NCBI GenBank assembly: GCA_023433965.1
Contig: JAEYTQ010000471.1
Location: forward strand, 1 to 6,747
Direction: 5' to 3'
Length of the DNA stretch: 6,747 bases
From: Pseudomonadota bacterium
GTDB taxonomy: Bacteria > Pseudomonadota > Alphaproteobacteria > Rhizobiales > Xanthobacteraceae
The notes under the pieces were generated by a model. That model saw only the letters and a list, made by a program, of their open reading frames with translations, did not search any database and was not told the DNA's origin. Numbering within the stretch: position 1 is the stretch's first letter; every line of letters starts with the position of its first letter. A program made the position numbers and the translations under genes. Positions 1-6,281 of the stretch are shown one piece after another.

Positions 1-19
1 GGACTAGCTTTCACCCGAC

Positions 20-619
20 ATGCCGGTGCCCACGATCTACTTCCTTCGCCACGGCGAGACCGAGTGGAACGCGCTCGGCAGGCTTCAGGGCACCAGGGAC
101 GTCCCGCTGAACGCACGCGGTCGCAGCCAGGCCGCGCAGGCCGGCGGCGTGCTGGCCGACCTGTTCAAGCGCGATGGAAAGGACAGGGCGGCGCTGCCCT
201 ATGTGTCGAGCCCGCTCGGACGTGCGCGCGAGACCATGGAGCTTGCGCGCGCCAAGCTGGATCTGCCTTCGGCCGACTATTCCCTCGACGACCGCCTGCG
301 CGAGATCGGCTACGGTGTCTGGGAGGGGCTGACACTGGCGCAAAGCGAGGCCTCCGATCCCGATGTCTATGCGAGGCGCCTCACGGACAAATGGACGGTC
401 GCGCCCGCGGGCGGGGAGACCTACGCGGCGGTGCAGCTGCGCATGCTCGACTGGTACGAGTCGCTTCTGGTCGATACCGTTGCAGTGGCCCATGGCGGGA
501 CCTGCCGTGCGCTGATGGTGGCCTTGGGCCTCGAGACCCCCGCCAGCGCCGCCGAACTCTATATCGAGCAGGGCGCCGTCTACGTGTTCCGCGACGGCCG
601 CCTGGAGAAGTTCAGTTAG
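20..619 (+). CDS. Histidine phosphatase family protein (phosphoglycerate mutase-like)
   Basis: This 199-residue protein belongs to the histidine phosphatase superfamily, which moves or removes phosphate through a phospho-histidine intermediate. The signature LRHGETEWN lies at residues 9-17, with H11 as the expected nucleophile next to R10. The second arginine of the phosphate pocket is probably R68 in SSPLGRARET, E95 in LREIGYGVWEG is the likely acid, and H158 in VAHGG is the second catalytic histidine, so the active site looks complete. The length is usual for a single-domain member and there is no signal peptide, so it should be cytoplasmic. The substrate cannot be read from sequence: cofactor-dependent phosphoglycerate mutases are usually longer (about 230-250 residues), which makes a small-molecule phosphatase at least as likely. 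The ATG at 20 is the first in frame; only 19 bases of upstream sequence are present, so its promoter and ribosome site cannot be judged. aroC follows on the same strand after 181 bases. Confidence 0.93.
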   Translation: MPVPTIYFLRHGETEWNALGRLQGTRDVPLNARGRSQAAQAGGVLADLFKRDGKDRAALPYVSSPLGRARETMELARAKLDLPSADYSLDDRLREIGYGVWEGLTLAQSEASDPDVYARRLTDKWTVAPAGGETYAAVQLRMLDWYESLLVDTVAVAHGGTCRALMVALGLETPASAAELYIEQGAVYVFRDGRLEKFS

Positions 620-630
620 GCCTGAGTTTT

Positions 631-731
631 CGTCATTTCGGGCGATGCCCAGCATCGAACCCGGAATCTCGAGATTCTCAGGTGCGCAATTGCGCACCGT
701 AGTTCGCCCTCCGGACGCCCCGGAATGACCG
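631..731. repeat. Palindromic intergenic repeat, copy 1
   Basis: The gap between the phosphatase gene and aroC holds a nested palindromic element. Its ends, GTCATTTCGGGCG on the left and CGCCCCGGAATGACCG on the right, are near-perfect reverse complements. Inside are two exact palindromes, GAATCTCGAGATTC (664-677) and GGTGCGCAATTGCGCACC (681-698), a small GGGC-GAT-GCCC hairpin (640-650), and CGAAC/GTTCG arms around the core. The right end GCCCCGGAATGAC recurs exactly at 6387-6399 in a second copy. From memory, elements of this design are common between genes in Bradyrhizobium, so it is probably a dispersed REP-like repeat. It may form a strong cruciform or RNA hairpin and could attenuate transcription from the phosphatase gene, but it has no T tract. 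Confidence 0.75.
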
Positions 732-738
732 AGTGTGT

Positions 739-767
739 TTGACCCCGGTGTTCCCCCGCGTTACCAC
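739..767 (+). promoter_or_regulatory. Weak sigma-70-type promoter candidate for aroC
   Basis: A TTGACC hexamer (739-744) resembles a -35 box and lies 17 bases before TACCAC (762-767), a poor -10. It sits just outside the palindromic repeat and 34 bases before the aroC start, so aroC may have its own promoter. A perfect short hairpin, AGTCAG-CA-CTGACT (771-784), follows immediately, before the aroC ribosome site. The -10 match is only 3 of 6, so this is tentative. Confidence 0.25.
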
Positions 768-800
768 CACAGTCAGCACTGACTAACGAGCTAGAGACGA

Positions 801-1889
801 ATGTCCTTCAACACCTTCGGCCACATGTTCCGCGTCACCACGTTCGGCGAGAGCCATGGGGTCGCGATCGGCTGCGTGGTCGACGGCTGTCCGCCCATGA
901 TCCCGCTCACCGAGGCCGACATCCAGAAGGATCTCGACCGCCGCCGGCCCGGCCAGTCGCGCTTCACCACCCAGCGCCAGGAGCCGGACCAGGTGAAGAT
1001 CCTGTCCGGAGTGATGGCGCATCCCGAGACCGGCGTTCAGGTGACGACAGGCACCCCGATCGGGCTCCTAATCGAGAACACCGACCAGCGCTCGAAGGAC
1101 TATTCCGAGATCAAGGAGAAGTTTCGGCCCGGCCATGCCGACTTTACCTATGAAGCCAAGTACGGCCTGCGCGATTATCGCGGCGGCGGTCGTTCCTCGG
1201 CGCGCGAGACCGCGATGCGCGTTGCCGCGGGCGCCATCGCGCGAAAGGTGCTGCCCGATGTGAAGGTGCGGGGCGCCCTGGTGCAGATGGGCCCGCACAA
1301 GATTGATCGCGACAAGTGGGACTGGGACGAGATCGCCAACAATCCGTTCTTCTGCCCGGACAAGGACAAGGCCGCGTTCTTCGAGACCTATCTCGACGGC
1401 ATCCGCAAGAGCGGCTCCTCGATCGGCGCGGTGATCGAAATCGTCGCCGAGGGCGTGCCGGCAGGCCTTGGCGCCCCGATCTACGCCAAGCTCGATTCCG
1501 ATCTCGCGGGCGCGATGATGACCATCAATGCGGTGAAGGGCGTCGAGATCGGCGCTGGCTTCGGCGCGGCGGAATTGACCGGCGAGGAGAACGCTGACGA
1601 GATGCGCACCGGCAATGACGGCACGCGGTTTCTGTCCAACCATGCCGGCGGCGTGCTGGGAGGCATCTCCACCGGACAGCCGGTGGTGGTGCGCTTCGCG
1701 GTGAAGCCGACCTCGTCGATCCTCCAGCCGCGTCGCACCGTGGATCGGCAGGGTGCCGAGACCGAGATCTTCACCAAGGGCCGCCACGATCCTTGTGTCG
1801 GCATCCGTGCCGTCCCCGTCGGCGAGGCGATGATGGCTTGCGTGCTGGCGGATCACTTCCTGCGCGATCGCGGCCAGATGGGGCGCTGA
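801..1889 (+). CDS. aroC: Chorismate synthase
   Basis: AroC converts 5-enolpyruvylshikimate-3-phosphate to chorismate, the last shared step toward aromatic amino acids, folate and quinones; it needs reduced FMN as catalyst although the reaction is redox-neutral. The 362-residue length is normal for the bacterial enzyme, a cytoplasmic homotetramer. All family signatures are present: FGESHG at residues 15-20 with catalytic H19, RRRPGQSR at 47-54, RPGHAD at 109-114 with catalytic H112, [20 protein letters not shown] in the FMN/substrate region, and the C-terminal [18 protein letters not shown]. The ATG at 801 gives the standard N-terminus ([19 protein letters not shown]) and follows a purine-rich AGAGACGA. 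It lies downstream of a phosphatase gene on the same strand and may be transcribed from its own weak promoter. No damage or unusual feature was seen. Confidence 0.99.
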   Translation: MSFNTFGHMFRVTTFGESHGVAIGCVVDGCPPMIPLTEADIQKDLDRRRPGQSRFTTQRQEPDQVKILSGVMAHPETGVQVTTGTPIGLLIENTDQRSKDYSEIKEKFRPGHADFTYEAKYGLRDYRGGGRSSARETAMRVAAGAIARKVLPDVKVRGALVQMGPHKIDRDKWDWDEIANNPFFCPDKDKAAFFETYLDGIRKSGSSIGAVIEIVAEGVPAGLGAPIYAKLDSDLAGAMMTINAVKGVEIGAGFGAAELTGEENADEMRTGNDGTRFLSNHAGGVLGGISTGQPVVVRFAVKPTSSILQPRRTVDRQGAETEIFTKGRHDPCVGIRAVPVGEAMMACVLADHFLRDRGQMGR

Positions 1890-1893
1890 CCTC

Positions 1894-1920
1894 TTCGCCT
1901 CTCCCGACGGGAGAGGTGAA
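1894..1920. repeat. Near-perfect hairpin after aroC
   Basis: Five bases after the aroC stop, CCTCTCCC (1898-1905) and GGGAGAGG (1909-1916) pair perfectly around a GAC loop. The stem extends to 12 pairs through TTCG/TGAA flanks with one G-U wobble. No T run follows, so it is not a classic intrinsic terminator; it may protect the aroC mRNA end or be a copy of a short dispersed palindrome. I recall similar CTCTCCC/GGGAGAG hairpins between genes in Bradyrhizobium, but could not search. Confidence 0.55.
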
Positions 1921-1986
1921 CTTCGGTTTGCGATACAGTACACCGCGCAGCTTGACGGCCCCGCAACTTCGTCTGCAAATGCGGCC

Positions 1987-3177
1987 ATGAACAGCTCCCA
2001 GCTCCAGCGCATCTCCAACTGGCTGATCGACGGCACCTGGGCGGCTCAGGAGCCGGGCGTAGGGATTGCCGGTTTCTGCGAACGTCTGGTCGCGGCCGGC
2101 CTGCCGCTGACGCGTTTCGGCATCTTCATCCGCACGCTGCATCCCGAAGTCTTCGGCCGCAACTTCATCTGGCGGCAGGGCGAGGGAGTCGAAATCGGTG
2201 CCGTCGATTTCGAGGTTCTGGATACGCCCCAATTCGCCCGCAGCCCGCTTCGGGTCGTGTTCGAGCAGGGGATCGAGGTGAGAGGACGCGCAAGCGATCC
2301 CGACAGCAAGCGATTTCCGTTCCTCGGGGACATGCACGCCGAAGGCGCGACCGATTATATCGCGCTGCCAGTGCCTTTTCTCGATGGCTCCATCCATGCG
2401 ACGAGCTGGATCACGCAGCACCCCGATGGCTTCAGCGACGACGACATCGCAGCCATCCGAACTCTGATAGCGCCGCTCGCGCGCATCAGCGAGATCATCA
2501 CTCTGCGCCGCACCGCCGAGATGCTGCTCGACACCTATGTCGGCAACCGCGCCGGTGCGCGCATCCTCGGCGGCCAGATCCGTCGCGGCCACAACGACAC
2601 CATGCAGGCCGCGATCTGGCTGTCGGATCTGCGCGGCTTCACGGCGCTGTCGGACCGGCTGCCCCCCGAGACGGTGGTGCAGATCCTCAATCATTATTTC
2701 GACTGCCAGGTCACGGCGATCCGCGGCCACGGCGGCGAGGTGCTGAAGTTCATGGGCGACGGCTTGCTCGCGGTGTTCCCGATCGACGAATAAGTCGGCG
2801 ATGCCGCCCATGTCTGTGCGCACGTGCTGGAAGCGGCGCGCGAGTCCCGTGCCAGCGTCGAGGCGCTGGCCTTTCCGGTCGGCGAGGCCATCGAGCGCTT
2901 CCGCTTCGGCGTCGCGCTGCATGTCGGCAACATCCTCTACGGCAATATCGGCGGCGGCAACCGTCTCGATTTCACCTGCATCGGCCCCGCCGTCAATCTG
3001 GCGGCACGTCTGGAGAAGATCACTGGGCGCTTGGGCCGGACCGTCGTTGCTTCGGAAGGTTTTGCCAATGTCTGCCCCCGCGATTGGCACGAGCTCGGCG
3101 AATTTCCGATCGCGGGATTTTCCAAGGCGCAGCGCGTGTACGGGCTCGCGGAAGAAGCGCCGGTGGTGATGGTCTAG
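1987..3177 (+). pseudogene. Class III adenylate/guanylate cyclase interrupted by an in-frame TAA
   Basis: One reading frame runs from ATG 1987 to TAG 3175-3177 and encodes a class III nucleotide cyclase, which would make cAMP from ATP as a dimer. A TAA at 2791-2793 (codon 269) stops it inside the catalytic domain. Residues 1-190 form an N-terminal region that looks like a GAF-type sensor; no membrane segment is seen. The first half of the catalytic domain has LSDLRGFTALSD with metal-binding D214 and LKFMGDG with adenine-selecting K254 and metal-binding D258. The second half, in the same frame after the stop, keeps D328 in LDFTCIG and the transition-state pair N337 and R341 in VNLAARLE. The stopped 268-residue product therefore lacks residues every class III active site needs. 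Because both halves share one frame and every motif is intact, a single recent substitution (or sequencing error) is the simplest cause. A GTG at 2824 could start a C-terminal fragment, but nothing supports its use. Confidence 0.85.
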
Positions 3178-3181
3178 CGGC

Positions 3182-3199
3182 CAGCGGCTTCAGCCGTTG
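3182..3199. terminator. Hairpin between convergent genes
   Basis: CAGCGGCT (3182-3189) and AGCCGTTG (3192-3199) can pair over 8 positions with one wobble and a two-base loop, which would have to open by a pair. It lies where the cyclase frame and the membrane-protein gene converge, only 12 bases apart, a natural place for a two-way terminator. There is no T tract on either strand, so the call is weak. Confidence 0.2.
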
Positions 3200-3951
3200 C
3201 GGACATAGGACTGCTTCAGACCGAAAGTGAGGACGCTCAAGGTGATCCACAACCGCAGCATGGCGAAGCTGAAGATGAAGACGAAATAGATCAGGTTCTT
3301 GGTGAACTGCGTCGAGGACGATGTCTGCCAGAAGTTCCAGATCGCGGTCCGCACCGCTTCCTGTCCATAGGCGAGGGCGACGTTGACGACCCCGAGGGCG
3401 ATTACGGCGGCGCCGAGCCCCAGCCCGCGCCGTGCGAACTCGCCAATCGCCGCAAACAGGGCATCCCTGCCGTCATCGCGATCGGCACGGACGATCATCA
3501 GCAGCACGATGGCGGCGATCCATGCGCTCCAAAATCGCCCGAGATGGGTGAATTGGTCGAACGCCATGCCGTCGAGCCCCGCCATGAGATGATACGAAGC
3601 CTCAAAGCCGGCCGCTGCCGCGCTGAGCGTCGCGGCGATCATCACAAACATGATCCGCCACAGGATCGAGAAGGAAAGCTTGAACTGCTCGCCGAATGTC
3701 CGCGTACCCAGCGAGGATTGACCACCCGCCGCTTCGATCGATTGGTGCGCCGTCGCAAAGAAGGCCAGCAGTACCGAAATATCGGCGACGACGATTGCAG
3801 GCAGAGCCACGCCGCCGCCGCCGAACGCGATCACACGCATCGCAGCCGCCAGGATCAGCCAGGGCAGGGCATGCAGGAGCCTGAACGGACCGAACGAGGT
3901 TTCCGGGCGGGCCGGCTTGAGCTCGAGCTGTTTGCGCAGTGCGACTGTCAT
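3190..3951 (-). CDS. Hypothetical multi-pass membrane protein
   Basis: I do not recognise this 253-residue protein. It looks like an integral inner-membrane protein with about six hydrophobic stretches, near residues 25-43, 48-68, 98-116, 139-157, 177-195 and 220-245. The N-terminus is short and basic (TVALRKQLELKPARP), and a charged loop follows the fourth stretch (VRADRDDGRDALF). No catalytic motif, cysteine pair or transport signature is visible. Third-position GC bias matches the neighbours, and no reading frame on the other strand has better support, so it is very likely a real gene. The ATG at 3949-3951 has only a weak ribosome site (ACGAG), so the start is less certain than the frame. 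It lies 74 bases downstream of clpS on the same strand and might be cotranscribed with it, but nothing ties the functions together. Confidence 0.75.
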   Translation of the reverse strand: MTVALRKQLELKPARPETSFGPFRLLHALPWLILAAAMRVIAFGGGGVALPAIVVADISVLLAFFATAHQSIEAAGGQSSLGTRTFGEQFKLSFSILWRIMFVMIAATLSAAAAGFEASYHLMAGLDGMAFDQFTHLGRFWSAWIAAIVLLMIVRADRDDGRDALFAAIGEFARRGLGLGAAVIALGVVNVALAYGQEAVRTAIWNFWQTSSSTQFTKNLIYFVFIFSFAMLRLWITLSVLTFGLKQSYVRNG

Positions 3952-4025
3952 CTCGTTGTGGTGACACAGGAGATTGAACCCGCGGTAGCGCGGATCGCTA
4001 AAATTGACGGGAAGTGAGGACGGCG

Positions 4026-4331
4026 CTACTCCTCCGGCTCCGTCGTGAACAGCAGCGGATAGCCCTTGGCGCGGCCGGCGTCGGTAGCACGCGTCGCCTT
4101 GGTCTCGGCGACGTCCTTGGTGAACACTCCGACGACGCAGGCGCCGAGCTTGTGCGCGGTGATCATCACCTTGTAGGCCTGATCCTCGGTCATGCGGAAC
4201 TCGGCCTTCAGCACCATGGTGACGAATTCACGCGGCGTGTAGTCGTCGTTGATCAGGATGACCTTGTGCAGCTTCGGCCGCTCGACCTTGGTCTTGGTCC
4301 TGGTTTTCGGTTTGGTGACGGCGTCGTTCAT
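4026..4331 (-). CDS. clpS: ATP-dependent Clp protease adaptor ClpS (ClpS2-like)
   Basis: ClpS binds proteins with bulky hydrophobic N-terminal residues (N-degrons) and delivers them to the ClpA unfoldase of ClpAP in the cytoplasm. The 101-residue length is typical. A basic flexible tail (residues 1-20) is followed by the core: VILINDDYTPREF at 24-36 with the N28, D29 and D30 used for the N-degron amino group, H60 in ITAHKLG, and VFTKDVAETKA at 69-79. Two details point to the second alphaproteobacterial paralogue (ClpS2): the ACVVGVFTKDVAETKAT segment, and R34 where the classical protein has methionine (TPMEF). That methionine shapes the pocket that accepts beta-branched or aromatic residues, so narrower substrate choice is plausible. 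clpA is not next to it in this window. The gene stands between the fluoride operon and an unrelated membrane protein, all on the same strand. The ATG has GGAA five bases upstream. Confidence 0.96.
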   Translation of the reverse strand: MNDAVTKPKTRTKTKVERPKLHKVILINDDYTPREFVTMVLKAEFRMTEDQAYKVMITAHKLGACVVGVFTKDVAETKATRATDAGRAKGYPLLFTTEPEE

Positions 4332-4376
4332 CGTTTCCAGAACCCGGGCCTATGATGAGCTCCAGCCCCCCATCTT

Positions 4377-4382
4377 ATTGTA
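4377..4382 (-). promoter_or_regulatory. Possible -10 box for clpS inside an inverted repeat
   Basis: On the - strand, TACAAT (5 of 6 to TATAAT) lies about 46 bases before the clpS start. No good -35 box is found at 16-18 bases. The box is flanked by a 10-pair inverted repeat with one wobble: arms at 4340-4349 and 4386-4395, both built on GCCCGGG. The arrangement could bind a repressor, but the evidence is only positional. Confidence 0.3.
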
Positions 4383-4467
4383 GGTGCCCGGGCTCCTCCA
4401 AGACGGCCGGTGCGGTGGCTCATGCCGCCGCTGACGGGCAGGGATGCACCGATCGCACGGGCTCGTT

Positions 4468-4851
4468 CTAGGGAAGCGCGCGAACAATATGCAGGGCCGC
4501 GATCAGCGCGCCCACTGACAGTACCACCGATGCAATCATATAAAGAGCCGAGGCGACGGTCTGGCCGCGTTCGATCAGGTACCAGGCATCCAGCGAGAAC
4601 GTCGAGAAGGTCGTGTATCCGCCACAGATGCCGACGGTCAGAAATATCCGGGCCGCCTGCGGCAGGTTCCATCGTGTCGCGAACAGCGCGGTGAAGGTGC
4701 CGATCAGGAATGATCCCGTCACGTTGACGATCAGGGTGCCCCAGGGAAAATCGGTGCCGAAGGCGCGGCCCGAACCGATTGCAACGAGATAGCGCACGAC
4801 CGCGCCGAGCGCGCCGCCGGCGGCGACCGCCAGAATGTATTGGATGTTCAA
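4468..4851 (-). CDS. crcB: Fluoride ion channel CrcB/FluC
   Basis: FluC proteins are small dual-topology membrane dimers that let fluoride leave the cytoplasm very selectively. This 127-residue protein has four hydrophobic segments and all hallmarks: GALGAVVRY at residues 13-21, W37, GTLIVNVTGSFLIG at 38-51 with pore N43, and VGICGGYTTFSTFSLDAW at 73-90 with the fluoride-coordinating phenylalanines F82 and F85, plus Y104 in the last helix. As I recall, these numbers match those of the well-studied Bordetella channel exactly, which supports the chosen start. That start is TTG at 4849-4851, preceded by a GGGGGACGGG ribosome site; the frame continues upstream but without family similarity, and no ATG or GTG lies near the homologous N-terminus. 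It begins 28 bases after the MFS stop and so belongs to the transcription unit led by the fluoride riboswitch. Function is highly secure; only the start codon is open to doubt. Confidence 0.97.
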   Translation of the reverse strand: MNIQYILAVAAGGALGAVVRYLVAIGSGRAFGTDFPWGTLIVNVTGSFLIGTFTALFATRWNLPQAARIFLTVGICGGYTTFSTFSLDAWYLIERGQTVASALYMIASVVLSVGALIAALHIVRALP

Positions 4852-4879
4852 CGTCCCGTCCCCCGGTTTGCGATCTGCA

Positions 4880-6100
4880 TCATTTGTCCTCCGCCGCCAG
4901 GCCGTTGCCGACCGCGAGCAAGCCCACGAGTGAAACCAGCGCGAAGCCGAGCCCTGCAAGGAACGTTCCTGCCGGACCGTAGGCATCCCATAAAGCGCCC
5001 GCGATCACGCTCGCCACCAGCAGGGCAAGCCCGGTGAACAGGTTGAAATAGCCGAATGCGGTACCGCGCAGGCTTGGTGGCGCCGCGTCGGCGACGAGGG
5101 CCGAGAGCAGGCCTTGCGTCAATCCCATATGCAGTCCCCAAAGCACGACGCCGAGGGCGAGGCCCGCAAGGCTGGGCAGCAGTGCCAGCGCGAGGTCGGC
5201 GCCGGCGAGGAAGACGAGGCCGACCGCGAGCAGGCCGGTCCGGTTGATCCGGTCCGACAGCACGCCGGCCGGATAGGCCGAGAGGGCATAGACGATGTTC
5301 ATCAGCACCAGCACCGCCGGCACCCACATCACATTGAGTCCGATGTTCTGCGCGCGCAGGATCAGGAAGGCCTCGCTGAAGCGCGCGAGGGTGAAGACGA
5401 TTCCGACCGCCACGACGCGCCAATAGACCGGCCCCAGCTGCCGCATGGCGGCGAGATTGAGCGGATTTTTCGCAGGTGTCCGGCCTGGATCGGGATCCGG
5501 CTCGTTCACCGCGAACGCGATCAAGCCAAAGGACAGGAACGCCGGCAGCACGGCGACCCAGAACACCAGGGCAAAATCGTCAGAAGTCCACCACATCAGG
5601 CCGATCGCGACGAGCGGTCCGACGAACGCGCCGATGGTGTCGAGCGATTGCCGCAGGCCGAAGCTCGCCCCGCGCAGGCCGACGGGGGCGATATCGGCGA
5701 TCAATGCGTCGCGCGGCGCACCGCGAATGCCCTTGCCGACGCGGTCGATGAAGCGCGCGGCCACCAGCCATCCAACGCTGGGCGCGAGCGGAAACAGCGG
5801 CTTGGTGAAAGCGGCGAGTCCATAGCCGAGCGCTGCGAGCAGCTTGCGGCGGCCGAGCCAGTCCGACAGAGCGCCGGAAAAGATCTTGGTGATCGAGGCG
5901 GTCGCCTCGGCGATGCCCTCGATGAAGCCGACCGTGAGCGTGGAGGCGCCGAGCACGGTGACGAGATAGACCGGCAGCAGCGCATGGATCATCTCGGAGG
6001 AGATGTCCATCAGCATCGAGACGAAGCCGAGCACCCAGATCCCCCTGGGCAGGGTGGTGCGCGCAGCATTGGGTGTCGTCGTCACGTCTCGCCTTCTCAT
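4880..6100 (-). CDS. MFS transporter, first gene of the fluoride-riboswitch operon
   Basis: This is a major facilitator superfamily protein of about 406 residues with roughly twelve membrane segments. The loop 2-3 signature is GALSDWLGRRK at residues 76-86, and a related conserved loop, DRVGKGIRGAPRDALIADI, starts at 119. Membrane segment 1 carries charged residues (MLMDISSEMIH, 31-39), and segment 2 has EGIAEATASITK (61-72), unusual enough to suggest a specific solute or proton coupling. The substrate is unknown. The frame opens at 6148, but that start lies inside the terminator hairpin, so it is not used. The ATG at 6098-6100 is chosen; a GTG at 6083-6085, with AAGG about seven bases upstream, is a good alternative. 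It lies behind a fluoride riboswitch and terminator and 28 bases before crcB, so its expression should respond to fluoride. Roles in fluoride or weak-acid efflux, or in repairing a consequence of fluoride stress, are inferences from context. Confidence 0.93.
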   Translation of the reverse strand: MRRRDVTTTPNAARTTLPRGIWVLGFVSMLMDISSEMIHALLPVYLVTVLGASTLTVGFIEGIAEATASITKIFSGALSDWLGRRKLLAALGYGLAAFTKPLFPLAPSVGWLVAARFIDRVGKGIRGAPRDALIADIAPVGLRGASFGLRQSLDTIGAFVGPLVAIGLMWWTSDDFALVFWVAVLPAFLSFGLIAFAVNEPDPDPGRTPAKNPLNLAAMRQLGPVYWRVVAVGIVFTLARFSEAFLILRAQNIGLNVMWVPAVLVLMNIVYALSAYPAGVLSDRINRTGLLAVGLVFLAGADLALALLPSLAGLALGVVLWGLHMGLTQGLLSALVADAAPPSLRGTAFGYFNLFTGLALLVASVIAGALWDAYGPAGTFLAGLGFALVSLVGLLAVGNGLAAEDK

Positions 6101-6134
6101 CGCCTTCGTCCGCCGGCCCTCGCCATCAGACAAC

Positions 6135-6156
6135 AAAAAACCCGCCATCGGCGGGT
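6135..6156 (-). terminator. Intrinsic terminator in the riboswitch leader (expression platform)
   Basis: Read on the - strand, ACCCGCC (6156-6150), loop GAT and GGCGGGT (6146-6140) form a perfect 7-pair GC-rich stem running into six T (the pairing T plus five more, 6140-6135), a textbook intrinsic terminator. No gene on this strand ends just upstream; the fluoride aptamer does, and the MFS start follows 35 bases on, so it is an attenuator. A GGCGGG at 6173-6168 can pair with the terminator's own 5' arm instead (6 pairs, 12-base loop), giving a mutually exclusive antiterminator. Confidence 0.85.
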
Positions 6157-6207
6157 ATGTCCACGCTCCCGCCTAAGGCAGAGGCCCAAATCAGGCCCCT
6201 CCTCGAG

Positions 6208-6270
6208 CAGGAGTCATCAGCCCATTACGGTCACGGACCGCCGGGCGGTTGTCGGGGGACTCCATCCCCA
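6208..6270 (-). promoter_or_regulatory. Fluoride riboswitch aptamer (crcB motif)
   Basis: On the - strand the leader shows the fluoride riboswitch layout. GGGG (6269-6266) pairs with CCCC (6257-6254) around a loop starting AUGGAGU. GGAGUC (6263-6258) is exactly complementary to GACUCC (6215-6210), the expected pseudoknot. The conserved GGGCUGAUGACUCCUG runs from 6223 to 6208, and its GGGC (6223-6220) closes the third stem with GCCC (6246-6243), which carries an inner CGGUC-CGU-GACCG hairpin. Known fluoride aptamers share the order GAUG...CCC...GCCC...GGGCUGAUG, so the match is in both sequence and fold. In this class fluoride, held by magnesium ions, usually turns genes on. A terminator and then the MFS-crcB genes lie downstream, and a fluoride channel in the same unit confirms the call independently. 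Confidence 0.93.
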
Positions 6271-6281
6271 TCTATGCGACC

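Noticed and set aside
1771..3090. Long - strand open frame (439 codons)
   Set aside because: Antisense to the end of aroC and the cyclase; the real cyclase motifs are on the + strand, and this product has no domain character.
2801..3169. Separate + strand gene after the cyclase stop
   Set aside because: It is in another frame; the frame starting at 2794 carries the cyclase's D/N/R motifs, so this one is a shadow.
3952..4025. Terminator or promoter between clpS and the membrane protein
   Set aside because: A 5-pair CCGCG/CGCGG stem is present but has no T run, and no clear promoter boxes were seen.
4396..4467. Terminator after crcB
   Set aside because: Only short interrupted stems (for example GGC-ATGA-GCC) and no T tract were found, so no terminator can be supported here.
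4852..4986. N-terminal extension of CrcB
   Set aside because: It overlaps the end of the MFS gene and is R/S/W-rich without membrane character, while the TTG at 4851 gives the exact family N-terminus.
6101..6148. MFS start at the ATG ending at 6148
   Set aside because: That codon lies in the loop and stem of the intrinsic terminator, and the extra 16 residues are just the translated terminator and leader.
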